Shown here: positions 42,590-49,569 of the stretch, in pieces
How the letters are laid out: every line of letters begins with the position of its first letter
Position numbering within the stretch: the first letter of the stretch is position 1
Source: a virus
Reading direction: 5' to 3' (one strand)
Length of the DNA: 62,386 nt
Virus record (IMG/VR): IMGVR_UViG_3300030451_003961
Span: 1-62,386 of that record
Notes under the pieces: model-generated
What the model was told of the DNA's origin: nothing
Seen by the model: the letters and a program-made list of their open reading frames with translations, nothing else
The model's database searches: none
Translations under genes and position numbers: made by a program

Positions 42590-42622
42590 GGTGGTGAGAG
42601 GGTTCGATTCCCTCCTCCACCC
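42590..42622 (+). ncRNA. tRNA-like element 2 (acceptor helix plus T-arm only)
   Basis: T-stem GAGGG (42598-42602) pairs with CCCTC (42610-42614) around TTCGATT. The following CTCCACC (42615-42621) pairs with GGTGGTG (42590-42596) except for one T-T mismatch, with a single unpaired A before the T-arm. Followed by C-CTAACT, the same CTAACT as after element 1. The D and anticodon arms are absent; a GGTGGA copy at 42389-42394 is an alternative, distant 5' partner. Confidence 0.6.
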
Positions 42623-42643
42623 CTAACTATAAATTAGTTAAAT

Positions 42644-42853
42644 ATGCGAAAGCGAATACTTAAAAAAGTCAATCTAACAAGGGAGGTTGAGAAAATTGAC
42701 AACAACCACACACGAAAAAGAGTAGTGTATGGAAAACTTGTTCATCACATGATGAAGGAGTATGGACTTGATTGGGAGTCAGCAAAGAAAAAGTTGAAAG
42801 CCCAACAAGTAGAAACATCAATCAAAAGAGAGTTTAATTTAATAAATCAATAA
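42644..42853 (+). CDS. Small basic protein, first gene of the early operon (69 aa)
   Basis: Lys/Arg-rich (MRKRILKKVNLTREVEKI, HTRKRVVYGKLVHHMMKEYG), helical. Begins 22 bases after the structured RNA. No family recognised. Confidence 0.5.
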   Translation: MRKRILKKVNLTREVEKIDNNHTRKRVVYGKLVHHMMKEYGLDWESAKKKLKAQQVETSIKREFNLINQ

Positions 42854-42855
42854 AA

Positions 42856-42936
42856 ATGGAAAAAGTTATTATCGCTGAATGGTGCGAAATCAAACAAGAC
42901 TTCGTACACCCAATAACAAGAGAAATAATAGAATAG
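42856..42936 (+). CDS. Mini-ORF (26 aa)
   Basis: MEKVIIAEWCEIKQDFVHPI and a short end; fits snugly between neighbours (2-base spacing on both sides), the only support for it. Confidence 0.35.
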   Translation: MEKVIIAEWCEIKQDFVHPITREIIE

Positions 42937-42938
42937 TT

Positions 42939-43106
42939 ATGAGAAAAATAGTTACTGAAATTACAGAACTTGAAAACGCACATCAATGGATCAGGCAATA
43001 TAGCCCAGACCATCACCTTTTCAAGTCAGCAAACAAGATACTGAACAAGACTTTTAGAAAGTATAAGACAGTAGATGTAAGTTTAATTAGAGAATTGATA
43101 AGATGA
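42939..43106 (+). CDS. Small protein (55 aa)
   Basis: The start at 42939 (MRKIVTEITELENAHQWIRQ) is preferred over a frame opening at 42879 because it does not overlap the preceding mini-gene. Helical, basic C-terminus. Overlaps the next start (ATGA). Unknown. Confidence 0.5.
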   Translation: MRKIVTEITELENAHQWIRQYSPDHHLFKSANKILNKTFRKYKTVDVSLIRELIR

Positions 43107-43453
43107 CTAGATACGAAAGTAATCAAATCAAACAAATGCTAAGAAGCCATGACAAAATGGTTGCTTGGCAATGCAATTTCAATGCTTGTATTCACTTACT
43201 TGAACGCAAGATTGATGACTTAGAGTTCAAGCCAGATGGAAAAATTTATGGGTTGAAGGATATCTATAAGTATGTTGATAAATTACGAGAATGGAATGAG
43301 AAGTTGAACAATGAAAGAAATCACATTTGGGAGAAAATAGCATTATTAGATAATCCTGATGCAACATTTTTGTTTGAACCAACAACCTCCACTTTTGAAT
43401 GGAGTGATATGCCTTATAAGAATTGGCACAAACATAAAAAACCTAAGGTATGA
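43103..43453 (+). CDS. Hypothetical early protein (116 aa)
   Basis: Helical, charged, aromatic-rich C-terminus (EPTTSTFEWSDMPYKNWHKH). ATGA overlaps on both sides show translational coupling. No family recognised. Confidence 0.55.
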   Translation: MTRYESNQIKQMLRSHDKMVAWQCNFNACIHLLERKIDDLEFKPDGKIYGLKDIYKYVDKLREWNEKLNNERNHIWEKIALLDNPDATFLFEPTTSTFEWSDMPYKNWHKHKKPKV

Positions 43454-43665
43454 ATGAATTAGAGAAAGAAAACCTCGCACTCAAAGGCGAGTTAGATAAA
43501 CTCAAAACCTTCCAATACTACTTTGAATACATGAAAAAGGAAAACTCAAAGCATAAGAATTGGGTAGCAGAGAAAGAGTTGGAGTTTATTAGTATGTCAA
43601 TACAACGAAAGAAGGCAGAGATACGAGCCTTAGAGAGAGTTAAAGAATTAATATTAAATAATTAG
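43450..43665 (+). CDS. Coiled-coil early protein (71 aa)
   Basis: Heptad-like from the start (MNELEKENLALKGELDKLKT) through a second Lys/Glu-rich helix. Coupled to the upstream gene by a four-base overlap. Probably an adaptor or regulator; unknown. Confidence 0.55.
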   Translation: MNELEKENLALKGELDKLKTFQYYFEYMKKENSKHKNWVAEKELEFISMSIQRKKAEIRALERVKELILNN

Positions 43666-43667
43666 AT

Positions 43668-44072
43668 ATGGGATTTTTTAGTTTTAAAACCACAGACACA
43701 GGTGAAAGTATACCGAACAAATATTCAGAGGAACTACCAATCCGAGTTGTCATGATAGATAACAAAGGAAACCATTGGGTTAGTGATGAAGACTATGAGG
43801 GATATGGGATATTCGGAGGTAAGGATATCTTTGAACTTATAGCCGAGATGAATGGAAAGACAACAAGAGATGAGGGAATAGATTTGTTCTATTCAAAAGA
43901 AAAGATACTCACACCCAACTTGTTGAGATATCCTCAATGGCACACCACCAAACGAAAATTTAAAAGTTGGAAAGATACAGAATGGGTAGATATAAGTTTA
44001 GTGGAATGTGAGTATCAAGGATATTTTTATGATGAAAGGCCTTATCGAGATGAGTATTATAATCAAGATTAA
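43668..44072 (+). CDS. Hypothetical early protein (134 aa)
   Basis: Acidic, Tyr/Trp-rich, with DNKGNHWVSDEDYEGYGIFG and a C-terminal YDERPYRDEYYNQD. Glycine-aromatic EDYEGYGIFGGKD patterns occur in small phage proteins. Unknown role. Confidence 0.5.
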   Translation: MGFFSFKTTDTGESIPNKYSEELPIRVVMIDNKGNHWVSDEDYEGYGIFGGKDIFELIAEMNGKTTRDEGIDLFYSKEKILTPNLLRYPQWHTTKRKFKSWKDTEWVDISLVECEYQGYFYDERPYRDEYYNQD

Positions 44073-44082
44073 TATATAAATT

Positions 44083-44361
44083 ATGAGTAGAAGTTATCCA
44101 ATTTGGAACACGATAAACAGTTGTGCTTATCGTAATTCCAACAAATCGTATGGTGTGAAAGAACACAGCGAGATCACCATGCATGTTGGTTCAAGTAGCA
44201 CCAACAGTAAGATTATGGCAACCATCAAACAAACAAAAAGAGACTTCGGCATTTGGAGAAGTTTCCGATTGTCTGTGAATGGTAAAGTCATAGAACAACT
44301 CTGGTACAATACCAGAAGTAAGAAGTATCAAAAACAAACCCCTAAAACTTTAGTTATATGA
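44083..44361 (+). CDS. Hypothetical early protein (92 aa)
   Basis: Basic, Ser/Asn-rich, reading WNTINSCAYRNSNKSYGVKE followed by a beta-type GIWRSFRLSVNGKVIEQLWY. No family recognised. Overlaps the next gene by four bases. Confidence 0.5.
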   Translation: MSRSYPIWNTINSCAYRNSNKSYGVKEHSEITMHVGSSSTNSKIMATIKQTKRDFGIWRSFRLSVNGKVIEQLWYNTRSKKYQKQTPKTLVI

Positions 44362-44498
44362 AACAAAACAAAAAATACATAGTATGGGTTGGTGGAACTC
44401 CAAATTATTTTGACACTTTAGATGATGCAGAATTTGAAAAATTCCTGTGGATTCGCAAAGGTTATGATGATATATCCATTGAAATAATAAATAAATAA
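44358..44498 (+). CDS. Small early protein (46 aa)
   Basis: MKQNKKYIVWVGGTPNYFDT followed by an acidic LDDAEFEKFLWIRKGYDD. ATGA-coupled to the upstream gene. Similar YIVWVGG-starting proteins are seen in phage early regions. Unknown. Confidence 0.5.
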   Translation: MKQNKKYIVWVGGTPNYFDTLDDAEFEKFLWIRKGYDDISIEIINK

Positions 44499-44499
44499 T

Positions 44500-44685
44500 A
44501 TGAAACAACAAATTAAATGGTGCGTCTATGATGATGACATGAATAGGGATAATTACATTAAAATAAAAATCTATTATACAACCTGTGAAGAGACAGGGGA
44601 TATAATAATAGACACCGATATGATGATAGATGAGTGGAATGAGGAAATGAATAATCTAATAAATTCAAATTATGGATCTAAGTAA
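44500..44685 (+). CDS. Small acidic early protein (61 aa)
   Basis: Asp/Glu-rich (CVYDDDMNRDNYIKIKIYYT, DTDMMIDEWNEEMNNL), no recognised family. Overlaps the next start by 14 bases. Confidence 0.5.
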   Translation: MKQQIKWCVYDDDMNRDNYIKIKIYYTTCEETGDIIIDTDMMIDEWNEEMNNLINSNYGSK

Positions 44686-44842
44686 TCAATTAATTAAAAA
44701 CATGACATGTTCATTGTATCAAGAGAGAGATGACCATGAGGAAGCGTTAGTAAAAATAGAGGAGTTCAGAATTCAAATGGTTTCTGTTCTGGACTTTTTA
44801 GATAAACAAGAAACCTTTTATTTAAACAGAAGAGATGAATAA
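44672..44842 (+). CDS. Small helical early protein (56 aa)
   Basis: MDLSNQLIKNMTCSLYQERD, then an acidic helix ending in NRRDE. Overlaps both neighbours; unknown. Confidence 0.45.
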   Translation: MDLSNQLIKNMTCSLYQERDDHEEALVKIEEFRIQMVSVLDFLDKQETFYLNRRDE

Positions 44843-44951
44843 ATTCAAATCAATTATTAGTAAAGTGATAACACTATATGTGCTATCGCTTGGAGTTTTA
44901 GTATTAGTATGCGTATGTGCTATCATATTTAAATACCTAATCATGTCATGA
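44835..44951 (+). CDS. Mini membrane protein (38 aa)
   Basis: One strongly hydrophobic segment (YVLSLGVLVLVCVCAIIF) with a basic N-terminus; a single-pass membrane peptide. Overlaps neighbours by eight and four bases. Could be a superinfection or host-envelope factor; unknown. Confidence 0.5.
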   Translation: MNKFKSIISKVITLYVLSLGVLVLVCVCAIIFKYLIMS

Positions 44952-45427
44952 GAGGGTGTGATGTATGGACAAAAATACAATTAGTCGAGAAACCTTTTTT
45001 GGGTAGTTGGTATGTCGGCTATGTCTATGTTCCACAGAGACACCCAATGTATGATGAAGCAGATGGAAATGTAAGTAATGATAGTCGCTTTATAGGTTTT
45101 GGAGAGTACGAACTTAGTTGGAGTGAAAAGATGGTTGATGATAGTGGCAAAAAATGGTTGAAACTAGGATTTAGTTTAATGGACGAATCAAAAGATGCAC
45201 TAAAAACTTCATATGAATTTGCCGAAATGATTGCAGAGTATGGCAAAGCACAAGTTGAACTGTATGAAGCAGAGTTCTTGCTTCAAGAAAGCACAGTCAG
45301 ATTGTTGGCAATGGAAGAGGATTTCAAGCAATCCACAGAGTCAGACAAAAGATTAGAAATAATCTGGAACGAATGGCTTAGTGATGAGGACAGAGAGAAA
45401 CTTAGAAAACAATTTAAAGATGAATAA
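44948..45427 (+). CDS. Hypothetical early protein (159 aa)
   Basis: An aromatic N-terminus (VEKPFLGSWYVGYVYVPQRH) precedes an acidic helical C-terminal half ending EDREKLRKQFKDE. No family recognised. ATGA overlap with the membrane peptide. Confidence 0.5.
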   Translation: MRGCDVWTKIQLVEKPFLGSWYVGYVYVPQRHPMYDEADGNVSNDSRFIGFGEYELSWSEKMVDDSGKKWLKLGFSLMDESKDALKTSYEFAEMIAEYGKAQVELYEAEFLLQESTVRLLAMEEDFKQSTESDKRLEIIWNEWLSDEDREKLRKQFKDE

Positions 45428-45563
45428 ACATGTATTAACAGCTATGTGTTGTGGGCACTCCATTCACCCACCCATAGTATTTGAGAGAATGGAAGAGGAG
45501 GGCTTTGATTGGTCAACAAAGACTCCTTCAGAATGTAATGACTATATAATAAATAATTTTTAA
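45420..45563 (+). CDS. Small Cys-containing early protein (47 aa)
   Basis: The start at 45420 (MNKHVLTAMCCGHSIHPPIV) overlaps the preceding stop; a longer frame from 45381 lies inside the upstream gene. Cys-Cys-Gly-His and HPP suggest possible metal binding. Unknown. Confidence 0.5.
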   Translation: MNKHVLTAMCCGHSIHPPIVFERMEEEGFDWSTKTPSECNDYIINNF

Positions 45564-45564
45564 C

Positions 45565-45837
45565 ATGAGTAAACACAATTTCAACGACTTCGATTTGGAG
45601 TCAACAATTCACATTTTAGAGGAACTCACATATTATCTTTCGGAAGAGGAAGATGATGCGTGGGCTTGTTTCTGGACAGATTATGAGATGACTGCATCAG
45701 GAATGGTAGACAAAAACTCAGACTACCAAGAGGACTTCGACAACTGGCTCGAACAATCCAGTCACATATACAAATATGTTGCGGCGTCTTTTAGATTAAT
45801 AACTAAATACAGAGAAGGCAATGGGAAAACCAAGTAA
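45565..45837 (+). CDS. Acidic early protein (90 aa)
   Basis: Asp/Glu/Trp-rich (YYLSEEEDDAWACFWTDYEM), helical; one-base gap upstream and 17-base overlap downstream. Acidic small phage proteins can mimic DNA, which is possible but unproven here. Confidence 0.5.
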   Translation: MSKHNFNDFDLESTIHILEELTYYLSEEEDDAWACFWTDYEMTASGMVDKNSDYQEDFDNWLEQSSHIYKYVAASFRLITKYREGNGKTK

Positions 45838-46057
45838 ATTAACAAGGGAGTTGTATGAACTAGCAAAGTTACCTCCTCCTATACCACGAGAAGTGATAAA
45901 TAAAAAATGGACATTAGATGTCCTGAACCATGCTTTTAATTGGATAGCAGAACAAGAGCAAAGCGATCTGGAGGGATTCAGACAGTCATGCAGTTTGCTA
46001 GATGATTTAGAGTATATAATAGAAACCTTAGAAAATAATAACAATAAAATTTTATAA
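45821..46057 (+). CDS. Small helical early protein (78 aa)
   Basis: MGKPSKLTRELYELAKLPPP then a helical region (LNHAFNWIAEQEQSDLEGFR) and an acidic end. No family recognised. Confidence 0.5.
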   Translation: MGKPSKLTRELYELAKLPPPIPREVINKKWTLDVLNHAFNWIAEQEQSDLEGFRQSCSLLDDLEYIIETLENNNNKIL

Positions 46058-46059
46058 TT

Positions 46060-46290
46060 ATGGGAAAACATGCACCTGAATACCTTGAAGACAAGGTACT
46101 CACACTAATTAAACTAATGGAAGCAAATGTTTCAAACAGCTGGACATTTGATTTAGAAATGACTCATGAATGTATCATTGTAGAGGATGGAGTAAACAGA
46201 CATGAGGATGATCAGTATACAGAAGTCTATACAGGGGCTAGGATTTGGGAGTTAGTTGAAGAGATTAAAAAAGAAATATATGGAAAATGA
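46060..46290 (+). CDS. Small acidic early protein (76 aa)
   Basis: MGKHAPEYLEDKVLTLIKLM followed by acidic stretch (ECIIVEDGVNRHEDDQYTEV) and a Glu/Lys C-terminus. Unknown; overlaps the next start. Confidence 0.5.
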   Translation: MGKHAPEYLEDKVLTLIKLMEANVSNSWTFDLEMTHECIIVEDGVNRHEDDQYTEVYTGARIWELVEEIKKEIYGK

Positions 46291-46639
46291 TTATTCAAAA
46301 TACATAGGCATGTATATGTCTACCTATAGTTTTGTAGGGCAGAACAAACTAGAGGATGTCGCAAACGAAGTCTTGGGATTAGGATGGGAGGCAGAGGATG
46401 ATGTAGTACAGATAGAGGCTATACTAGAGGCTCTATGTCCTAACATGTTTGTGGTAGAATTCATTGCTAACAGCAAGTTTGAGGATGATATTCGTGTTAG
46501 GATAAGGGATGAATATCAAGTCAGACATGAATTGAAAGAATTGGTAGACTTATTTAATTGGAGAAAGACTTCTACCAATGACAGTATACTGATGGTAGGA
46601 GATTTAAAAAAGTTGACTGAATTAGTAGATAAATTATAA
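46280..46639 (+). CDS. Hypothetical early protein (119 aa)
   Basis: The start at 46280 (MENDYSKYIGMYMSTYSFVG) overlaps the preceding stop (ATGGAAAATGA); an earlier in-frame Met lies within the upstream gene. Acidic and helical; C-terminus SNDSILMVGDLKKLTELVDK. Its stop codon lies in the first bases of the pseudoknot-like leader of the next gene. Confidence 0.5.
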   Translation: MENDYSKYIGMYMSTYSFVGQNKLEDVANEVLGLGWEAEDDVVQIEAILEALCPNMFVVEFIANSKFEDDIRVRIRDEYQVRHELKELVDLFNWRKTSTNDSILMVGDLKKLTELVDKL

Positions 46640-46668
46640 GGGGTAGCCGAAAACCTTACAGAGTAGGC
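46637..46668 (+). promoter_or_regulatory. Pseudoknot-like 5' leader, copy 1
   Basis: TAAGG (46637-46641) pairs with CCTTA (46654-46658), and GCC in the loop (46646-46648) can pair with GGC downstream (46666-46668), an H-type pseudoknot. The motif TAGCCGAAA...GAGTAGGCA and the following AATTTAATTTAATATT recur before the gene at 48849. It ends 24 bases before the ATG at 46693, so it may regulate translation. Confidence 0.5.
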
Positions 46669-46692
46669 AAAATTTAATTTAATATTTTAATT

Positions 46693-47184
46693 ATGGGACA
46701 ATACTATATTGTTGTAAACAAAACCAAGAAGCAATTCTTGAACCCCCATACATTTGGGGAAGGTGCAAAGTTGTGCGAGTTTTCATTTGGAAGTGGCACA
46801 ATACTCACAGGACTATCATTTCTACTTGCCAATGGCAATGGTCGAGGTGGTGGAGATCTACACTCTAACAATGATCTGATTGGTAGTTGGAGTGGAGATA
46901 AAATATCGGTCGAGGGGGACTATGCTGATGAGGACTATGAGCATGAGGGTAAGCCATGTAACCTATACATGTTAGCCTATGAGACATATGAGGACATCAG
47001 CAAAGCAACCTACAGGGTTCTCTTTGAAGATGAGTGGTACAGGCAGAGAAGGAGAGAGGAAATCTTAAAAATCAATAGAGATATGTGGTTGCCAGGTGAA
47101 CATGAAGTTCTGCATGATGAGTTTCCTGATCTTGTGTCTAAACCGATCAAGTTGGATTCTAAAGGCCATGTAACAGATGCCTAA
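46693..47184 (+). CDS. Conserved phage/bacterial hypothetical, GQYYIVVN family (163 aa)
   Basis: The N-terminus GQYYIVVNKTKKQFLNPH, then FGEGAKLCEFSFGSGT, GNGRGGGDLHS and GSWSGDKISVEGDYADE, is a well-conserved pattern shared by phage and bacterial proteins of unknown function. Acidic, probably beta-rich and cytoplasmic. It follows the pseudoknot-like leader and overlaps the Api92-like gene by eight bases. Function unknown. Confidence 0.65.
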   Translation: MGQYYIVVNKTKKQFLNPHTFGEGAKLCEFSFGSGTILTGLSFLLANGNGRGGGDLHSNNDLIGSWSGDKISVEGDYADEDYEHEGKPCNLYMLAYETYEDISKATYRVLFEDEWYRQRRREEILKINRDMWLPGEHEVLHDEFPDLVSKPIKLDSKGHVTDA

Positions 47185-47842
47185 TTGGGTATACAATACT
47201 TTGTCGGTTGAAAAAGAGTATGCCGACAAACTAAAAGAGATAGCCAAGAAGGGTGTATGTAGATACTACAAACCTATGCCTGAAGAGTATGAGGATAAAG
47301 ATGCTGATAAAGATTATCTAACCAAAAAGTATGGGTTTGATGATTGGTATGGGTGGTGCAATTATAATTGGGGCACTAAGTGGGGGTGTTGTGTTGATGA
47401 TGAACATAATGCAGTCATTCATGGTCAGAGTCAATCAATATACTACTTTGAAACTGCATGGAGTCCATTCAATCAAGACATCATTGACATGTTTGCTAAA
47501 GACATTCCTGATTTTGTTTGGAAGTATGTAGAGGAGCAAGGTTGGGGTGCTGAATTGACATTTGTCAATGGAGAGTGTGTGCATTATAGAGATTGGGATA
47601 TTCCTACTTGTGATACTGATGAGTTCAATGAGGTCTGGCAGAAAGGTAAGTATGCCGACAGACATTGGTGGACTATTGTAAGAGTACCTTTCAATCAGCA
47701 CTATGAAAATGGAGTTCTAGAAAAGGGTTACTATGCAGACTATGATTGGGAGCACCCAATGAAACATAATGATGGATCACCCATTACAAACTTCAAAGAT
47801 GCATGTAAATACATGGAAAATTGGTTTAATAAAAATAAATAA
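47177..47842 (+). CDS. Api92-like protein (ferredoxin-like N-terminal domain; 221 aa)
   Basis: Starts MPNWVYNTLSV, the hallmark of Api92/DUF1281-like phage proteins, and has KYGFDDWYGWCNYNWGTKWG and FETAWSPFNQDI as in that family. Such proteins occur in phages and mobile elements without assigned function. Coupled to the GQYYIVVN gene, the same neighbour pair is seen in other phages as far as I recall. Confidence 0.75.
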   Translation: MPNWVYNTLSVEKEYADKLKEIAKKGVCRYYKPMPEEYEDKDADKDYLTKKYGFDDWYGWCNYNWGTKWGCCVDDEHNAVIHGQSQSIYYFETAWSPFNQDIIDMFAKDIPDFVWKYVEEQGWGAELTFVNGECVHYRDWDIPTCDTDEFNEVWQKGKYADRHWWTIVRVPFNQHYENGVLEKGYYADYDWEHPMKHNDGSPITNFKDACKYMENWFNKNK

Positions 47843-47857
47843 CTTAAAATTAAAATT

Positions 47858-48037
47858 ATGAAAACAATGGAAATTTTTGTATTAAAATTCACAGAAAATG
47901 GTGGTAGAACTTACATTGAAGCAATCACAAATGATGTTGACAAATGGTTAGTTGACCACAATTCCGATAGGGAAGAGGAAGACCACGAAACTAGGTTAAC
48001 CTTTAACATAGAAACACACACTTTAAAATTATATTAA
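47858..48037 (+). CDS. Small early protein (59 aa)
   Basis: MKTMEIFVLKFTENGGRTYI followed by an acidic VDHNSDREEEDHETR stretch; ends just before the next ATG. Unknown. Confidence 0.5.
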   Translation: MKTMEIFVLKFTENGGRTYIEAITNDVDKWLVDHNSDREEEDHETRLTFNIETHTLKLY

Positions 48038-48199
48038 ATGGATAATCAAGAACTAAAACATGCCGTAAGCGTTCTAGATCAAGCTTATGCTAGCGTGTTA
48101 TCAATCGTCAGAAGTGATGATGATTGGGAAACTATAAACTTAATTCAACCTATACTAGATAAGATTGATGAAATTCAAAATGAAATAGAATCGATATGA
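48038..48199 (+). CDS. Small helical early protein (53 aa)
   Basis: MDNQELKHAVSVLDQAYASV and an acidic helical end; starts immediately after the previous stop and ends in an ATGA overlap. Unknown. Confidence 0.5.
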   Translation: MDNQELKHAVSVLDQAYASVLSIVRSDDDWETINLIQPILDKIDEIQNEIESI

Positions 48200-48369
48200 A
48201 AACAATCAAAGCATTCTCTGAAGCAGAGAAATTAAGTCTTGTCGTATTGGACAAGATGAAACTGACAGACATGAAAGAGTTCGTGTTTGCTCAGAAAGTT
48301 ATCTTTCAAACAATCATGGAAATGGAAAACCAAAATATAGAATTTAAAAATTGGCAACCATGGGAGTGA
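48196..48369 (+). CDS. Small helical early protein (57 aa)
   Basis: MKTIKAFSEAEKLSLVVLDK and a C-terminal NIEFKNWQPWE. ATGA-coupled. Unknown. Confidence 0.5.
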   Translation: MKTIKAFSEAEKLSLVVLDKMKLTDMKEFVFAQKVIFQTIMEMENQNIEFKNWQPWE

Positions 48370-48400
48370 GAAATAAATTTAATCAATTAATAAATAAACA

Positions 48401-48553
48401 ATGGAAAAACAAATAGAAAATTACGCAGAGTATATACTCGAATCAACAATGGATGGAGGGTATGAAGAAATTAAATACCTCATCCGAAAACTGTTACAAA
48501 CAGAATACAAACAAGAAATATTGTCTAACATTAAATACCTATGTGATGAATAA
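48401..48553 (+). CDS. Small early protein (50 aa)
   Basis: MEKQIENYAEYILESTMDGG then YEEIKYLIRKLLQTEYKQ; all helical. Supports a later start for the downstream gene, with which it overlaps by eight bases. Unknown. Confidence 0.5.
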   Translation: MEKQIENYAEYILESTMDGGYEEIKYLIRKLLQTEYKQEILSNIKYLCDE

Positions 48554-48827
48554 ACAAAAGCAATTTCAAGAATTAAATCTACAAAAGACATATGTCTTTG
48601 ATTACCTCGGAACTAGCGATGGTTACGAAGTGGGTTGGCTACATGAGGAAAGTCAACGAGAAATAGAAGATCCTGATAGTGAATTATTTTACGACAAGTA
48701 TGGGATGATGAGTGTAGCAGAGGAGATAGTGAAAGAAGGATATCATAATTACATAAACTATTGGTTGGATGACGAGGATATCGAAGCCTGGGAAGAAGAA
48801 AGGGATAGCCGAAACCCTGAAGAGTAG
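48546..48827 (+). CDS. Acidic early protein (93 aa)
   Basis: The start at 48546 (MNKQKQFQELNLQKTYVFDY) is preferred; a longer frame from 48453 would overlap the preceding gene entirely. Acidic, Tyr/Trp-rich (YGMMSVAEEIVKEGYHNYIN). Its last codons run through the second pseudoknot-like leader, so translation of its end may affect that structure. Confidence 0.55.
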   Translation: MNKQKQFQELNLQKTYVFDYLGTSDGYEVGWLHEESQREIEDPDSELFYDKYGMMSVAEEIVKEGYHNYINYWLDDEDIEAWEEERDSRNPEE

Positions 48828-48829
48828 GC
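48801..48829 (+). promoter_or_regulatory. Pseudoknot-like 5' leader, copy 2
   Basis: AGGG (48801-48804) pairs with CCCT (48815-48818); GCC (48808-48810) can pair with GGC (48827-48829). Compared with copy 1 the first helix keeps pairing although both strands changed (TAAGG/CCTTA versus AGGG/CCCT), a compensatory change. A shared AT-rich spacer leads to the ATG at 48849. Unusually, the motif is also coding for the end of the upstream gene. Confidence 0.5.
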
Positions 48830-48848
48830 ACAATTTAAATTTAATATT

Positions 48849-49115
48849 ATGAGTAAATCAATTAAAGAAGGGCCAAATACATTTTGGACAAACAATGCAA
48901 TCAAGCATCTAAGAGGTGCAAGAATTATGAAGGTGGAATACATGTCACCTAAAGAAGTAGAGGATAATATGTGGTACAAATCACCCTTGTGTTTATTATT
49001 ACAGAGACCAGATGGAACGCAGTTCTGGATGTGGAGTACAAGTGATGATGAAGGCAATGATGGTGGTGCATATCACACAACCTTGAAAGACTATCCTATA
49101 ATACCTGTGCTATGA
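48849..49115 (+). CDS. Hypothetical early protein (88 aa)
   Basis: Basic N-terminus (MSKSIKEGPNTFWTNNAIKH), then LQRPDGTQFWMWSTSDDEGN DGG-type segment resembling small nucleic-acid or nucleotide-binding domains, but no family recognised. Preceded by pseudoknot-like leader copy 2; overlaps the next gene by four bases. Confidence 0.5.
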   Translation: MSKSIKEGPNTFWTNNAIKHLRGARIMKVEYMSPKEVEDNMWYKSPLCLLLQRPDGTQFWMWSTSDDEGNDGGAYHTTLKDYPIIPVL

Positions 49116-49270
49116 ATCATTGGGAAATAGAAGAGATGAAAAAAGAGTTGGCTGATCTAAGAGATCTCGAAACATATATGATGAGAGAGCAACCTAGATC
49201 TTATGCTGCTTGGCATAGTAGTTACTATGAGGATGACGACATATATCAATGGGAGGAATTTAAAAAGTAA
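49112..49270 (+). CDS. Small acidic early protein (52 aa)
   Basis: MNHWEIEEMKKELADLRDLE then an aromatic-acidic tail (SSYYEDDDIYQWEEF). ATGA-coupled to the upstream gene. Unknown. Confidence 0.5.
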   Translation: MNHWEIEEMKKELADLRDLETYMMREQPRSYAAWHSSYYEDDDIYQWEEFKK

Positions 49271-49272
49271 TT

Positions 49273-49569
49273 ATGGAAGCAAAGGAAGTAACACAATACA
49301 TAACAGAAAATCATCCTATGCATGTGGATAGTCATGTGCATGAGGCAATGGCTTATGCAATTAGGATGGTTAAAGAGAAGTGTAGTCAAGGGTATTGCAC
49401 AAGTGAGGTCAATGGCATAGATATATTAAAATTTATGATTGATGATCAACCAATACCTAATATGCACACACACTCCTACGGATTCCACACAAGAGTTGGT
49501 AGGGAAGTGTACGGAGAATTCAAATATCAATACAATAAATATATAGAAAAATGGATAGAGACAACTTAA
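49273..49569 (+). CDS. Hypothetical early protein (98 aa)
   Basis: His-rich N-terminus (ENHPMHVDSHVHEAMAYAIR) with further DDQPIPNMHTHSYGFHTRVG; eleven or so His suggest metal binding or acid response. Overlaps the next gene by 19 bases. Unknown family. Confidence 0.5.
   Translation: MEAKEVTQYITENHPMHVDSHVHEAMAYAIRMVKEKCSQGYCTSEVNGIDILKFMIDDQPIPNMHTHSYGFHTRVGREVYGEFKYQYNKYIEKWIETT

Larger units (their letters stand above)
41793..42622 (+). ncRNA. Large structured noncoding RNA candidate (~830 nt) bracketed by tRNA-like ends
   Basis: No credible gene lies in 41785-42643. Base composition is richer in G/C than the flanks (31 of 60 bases in 42121-42180). Perfect hairpins visible by eye: 41996-42002 with 42009-42015 (7 bp), AGACC/GGTCT (42097-42101, 42126-42130) enclosing CAGC/GCTG (42104-42107, 42113-42116), 42244-42249 with 42256-42261 (6 bp), 42262-42269 with 42295-42302 (8 bp), 42319-42325 with 42333-42339 (7 bp), 42353-42359 with 42363-42369 (7 bp). 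Twin GAAAT-loop hairpins sit in a three-way junction near 41901-41940. Both ends carry T-arm plus acceptor-like elements. Size and tRNA association recall GOLLD and ROOL RNAs of phages; family not assigned. Confidence 0.7.

Noticed and set aside
41793-42622. tmRNA (ssrA) or intron-containing tRNA interpretation
   Set aside because: Each T-arm has its own nearby acceptor-like partner; no tag reading frame, no tmRNA-type 5' end and no group I intron core (P/Q/R/S elements) were recognised. It stays the main alternative to test.
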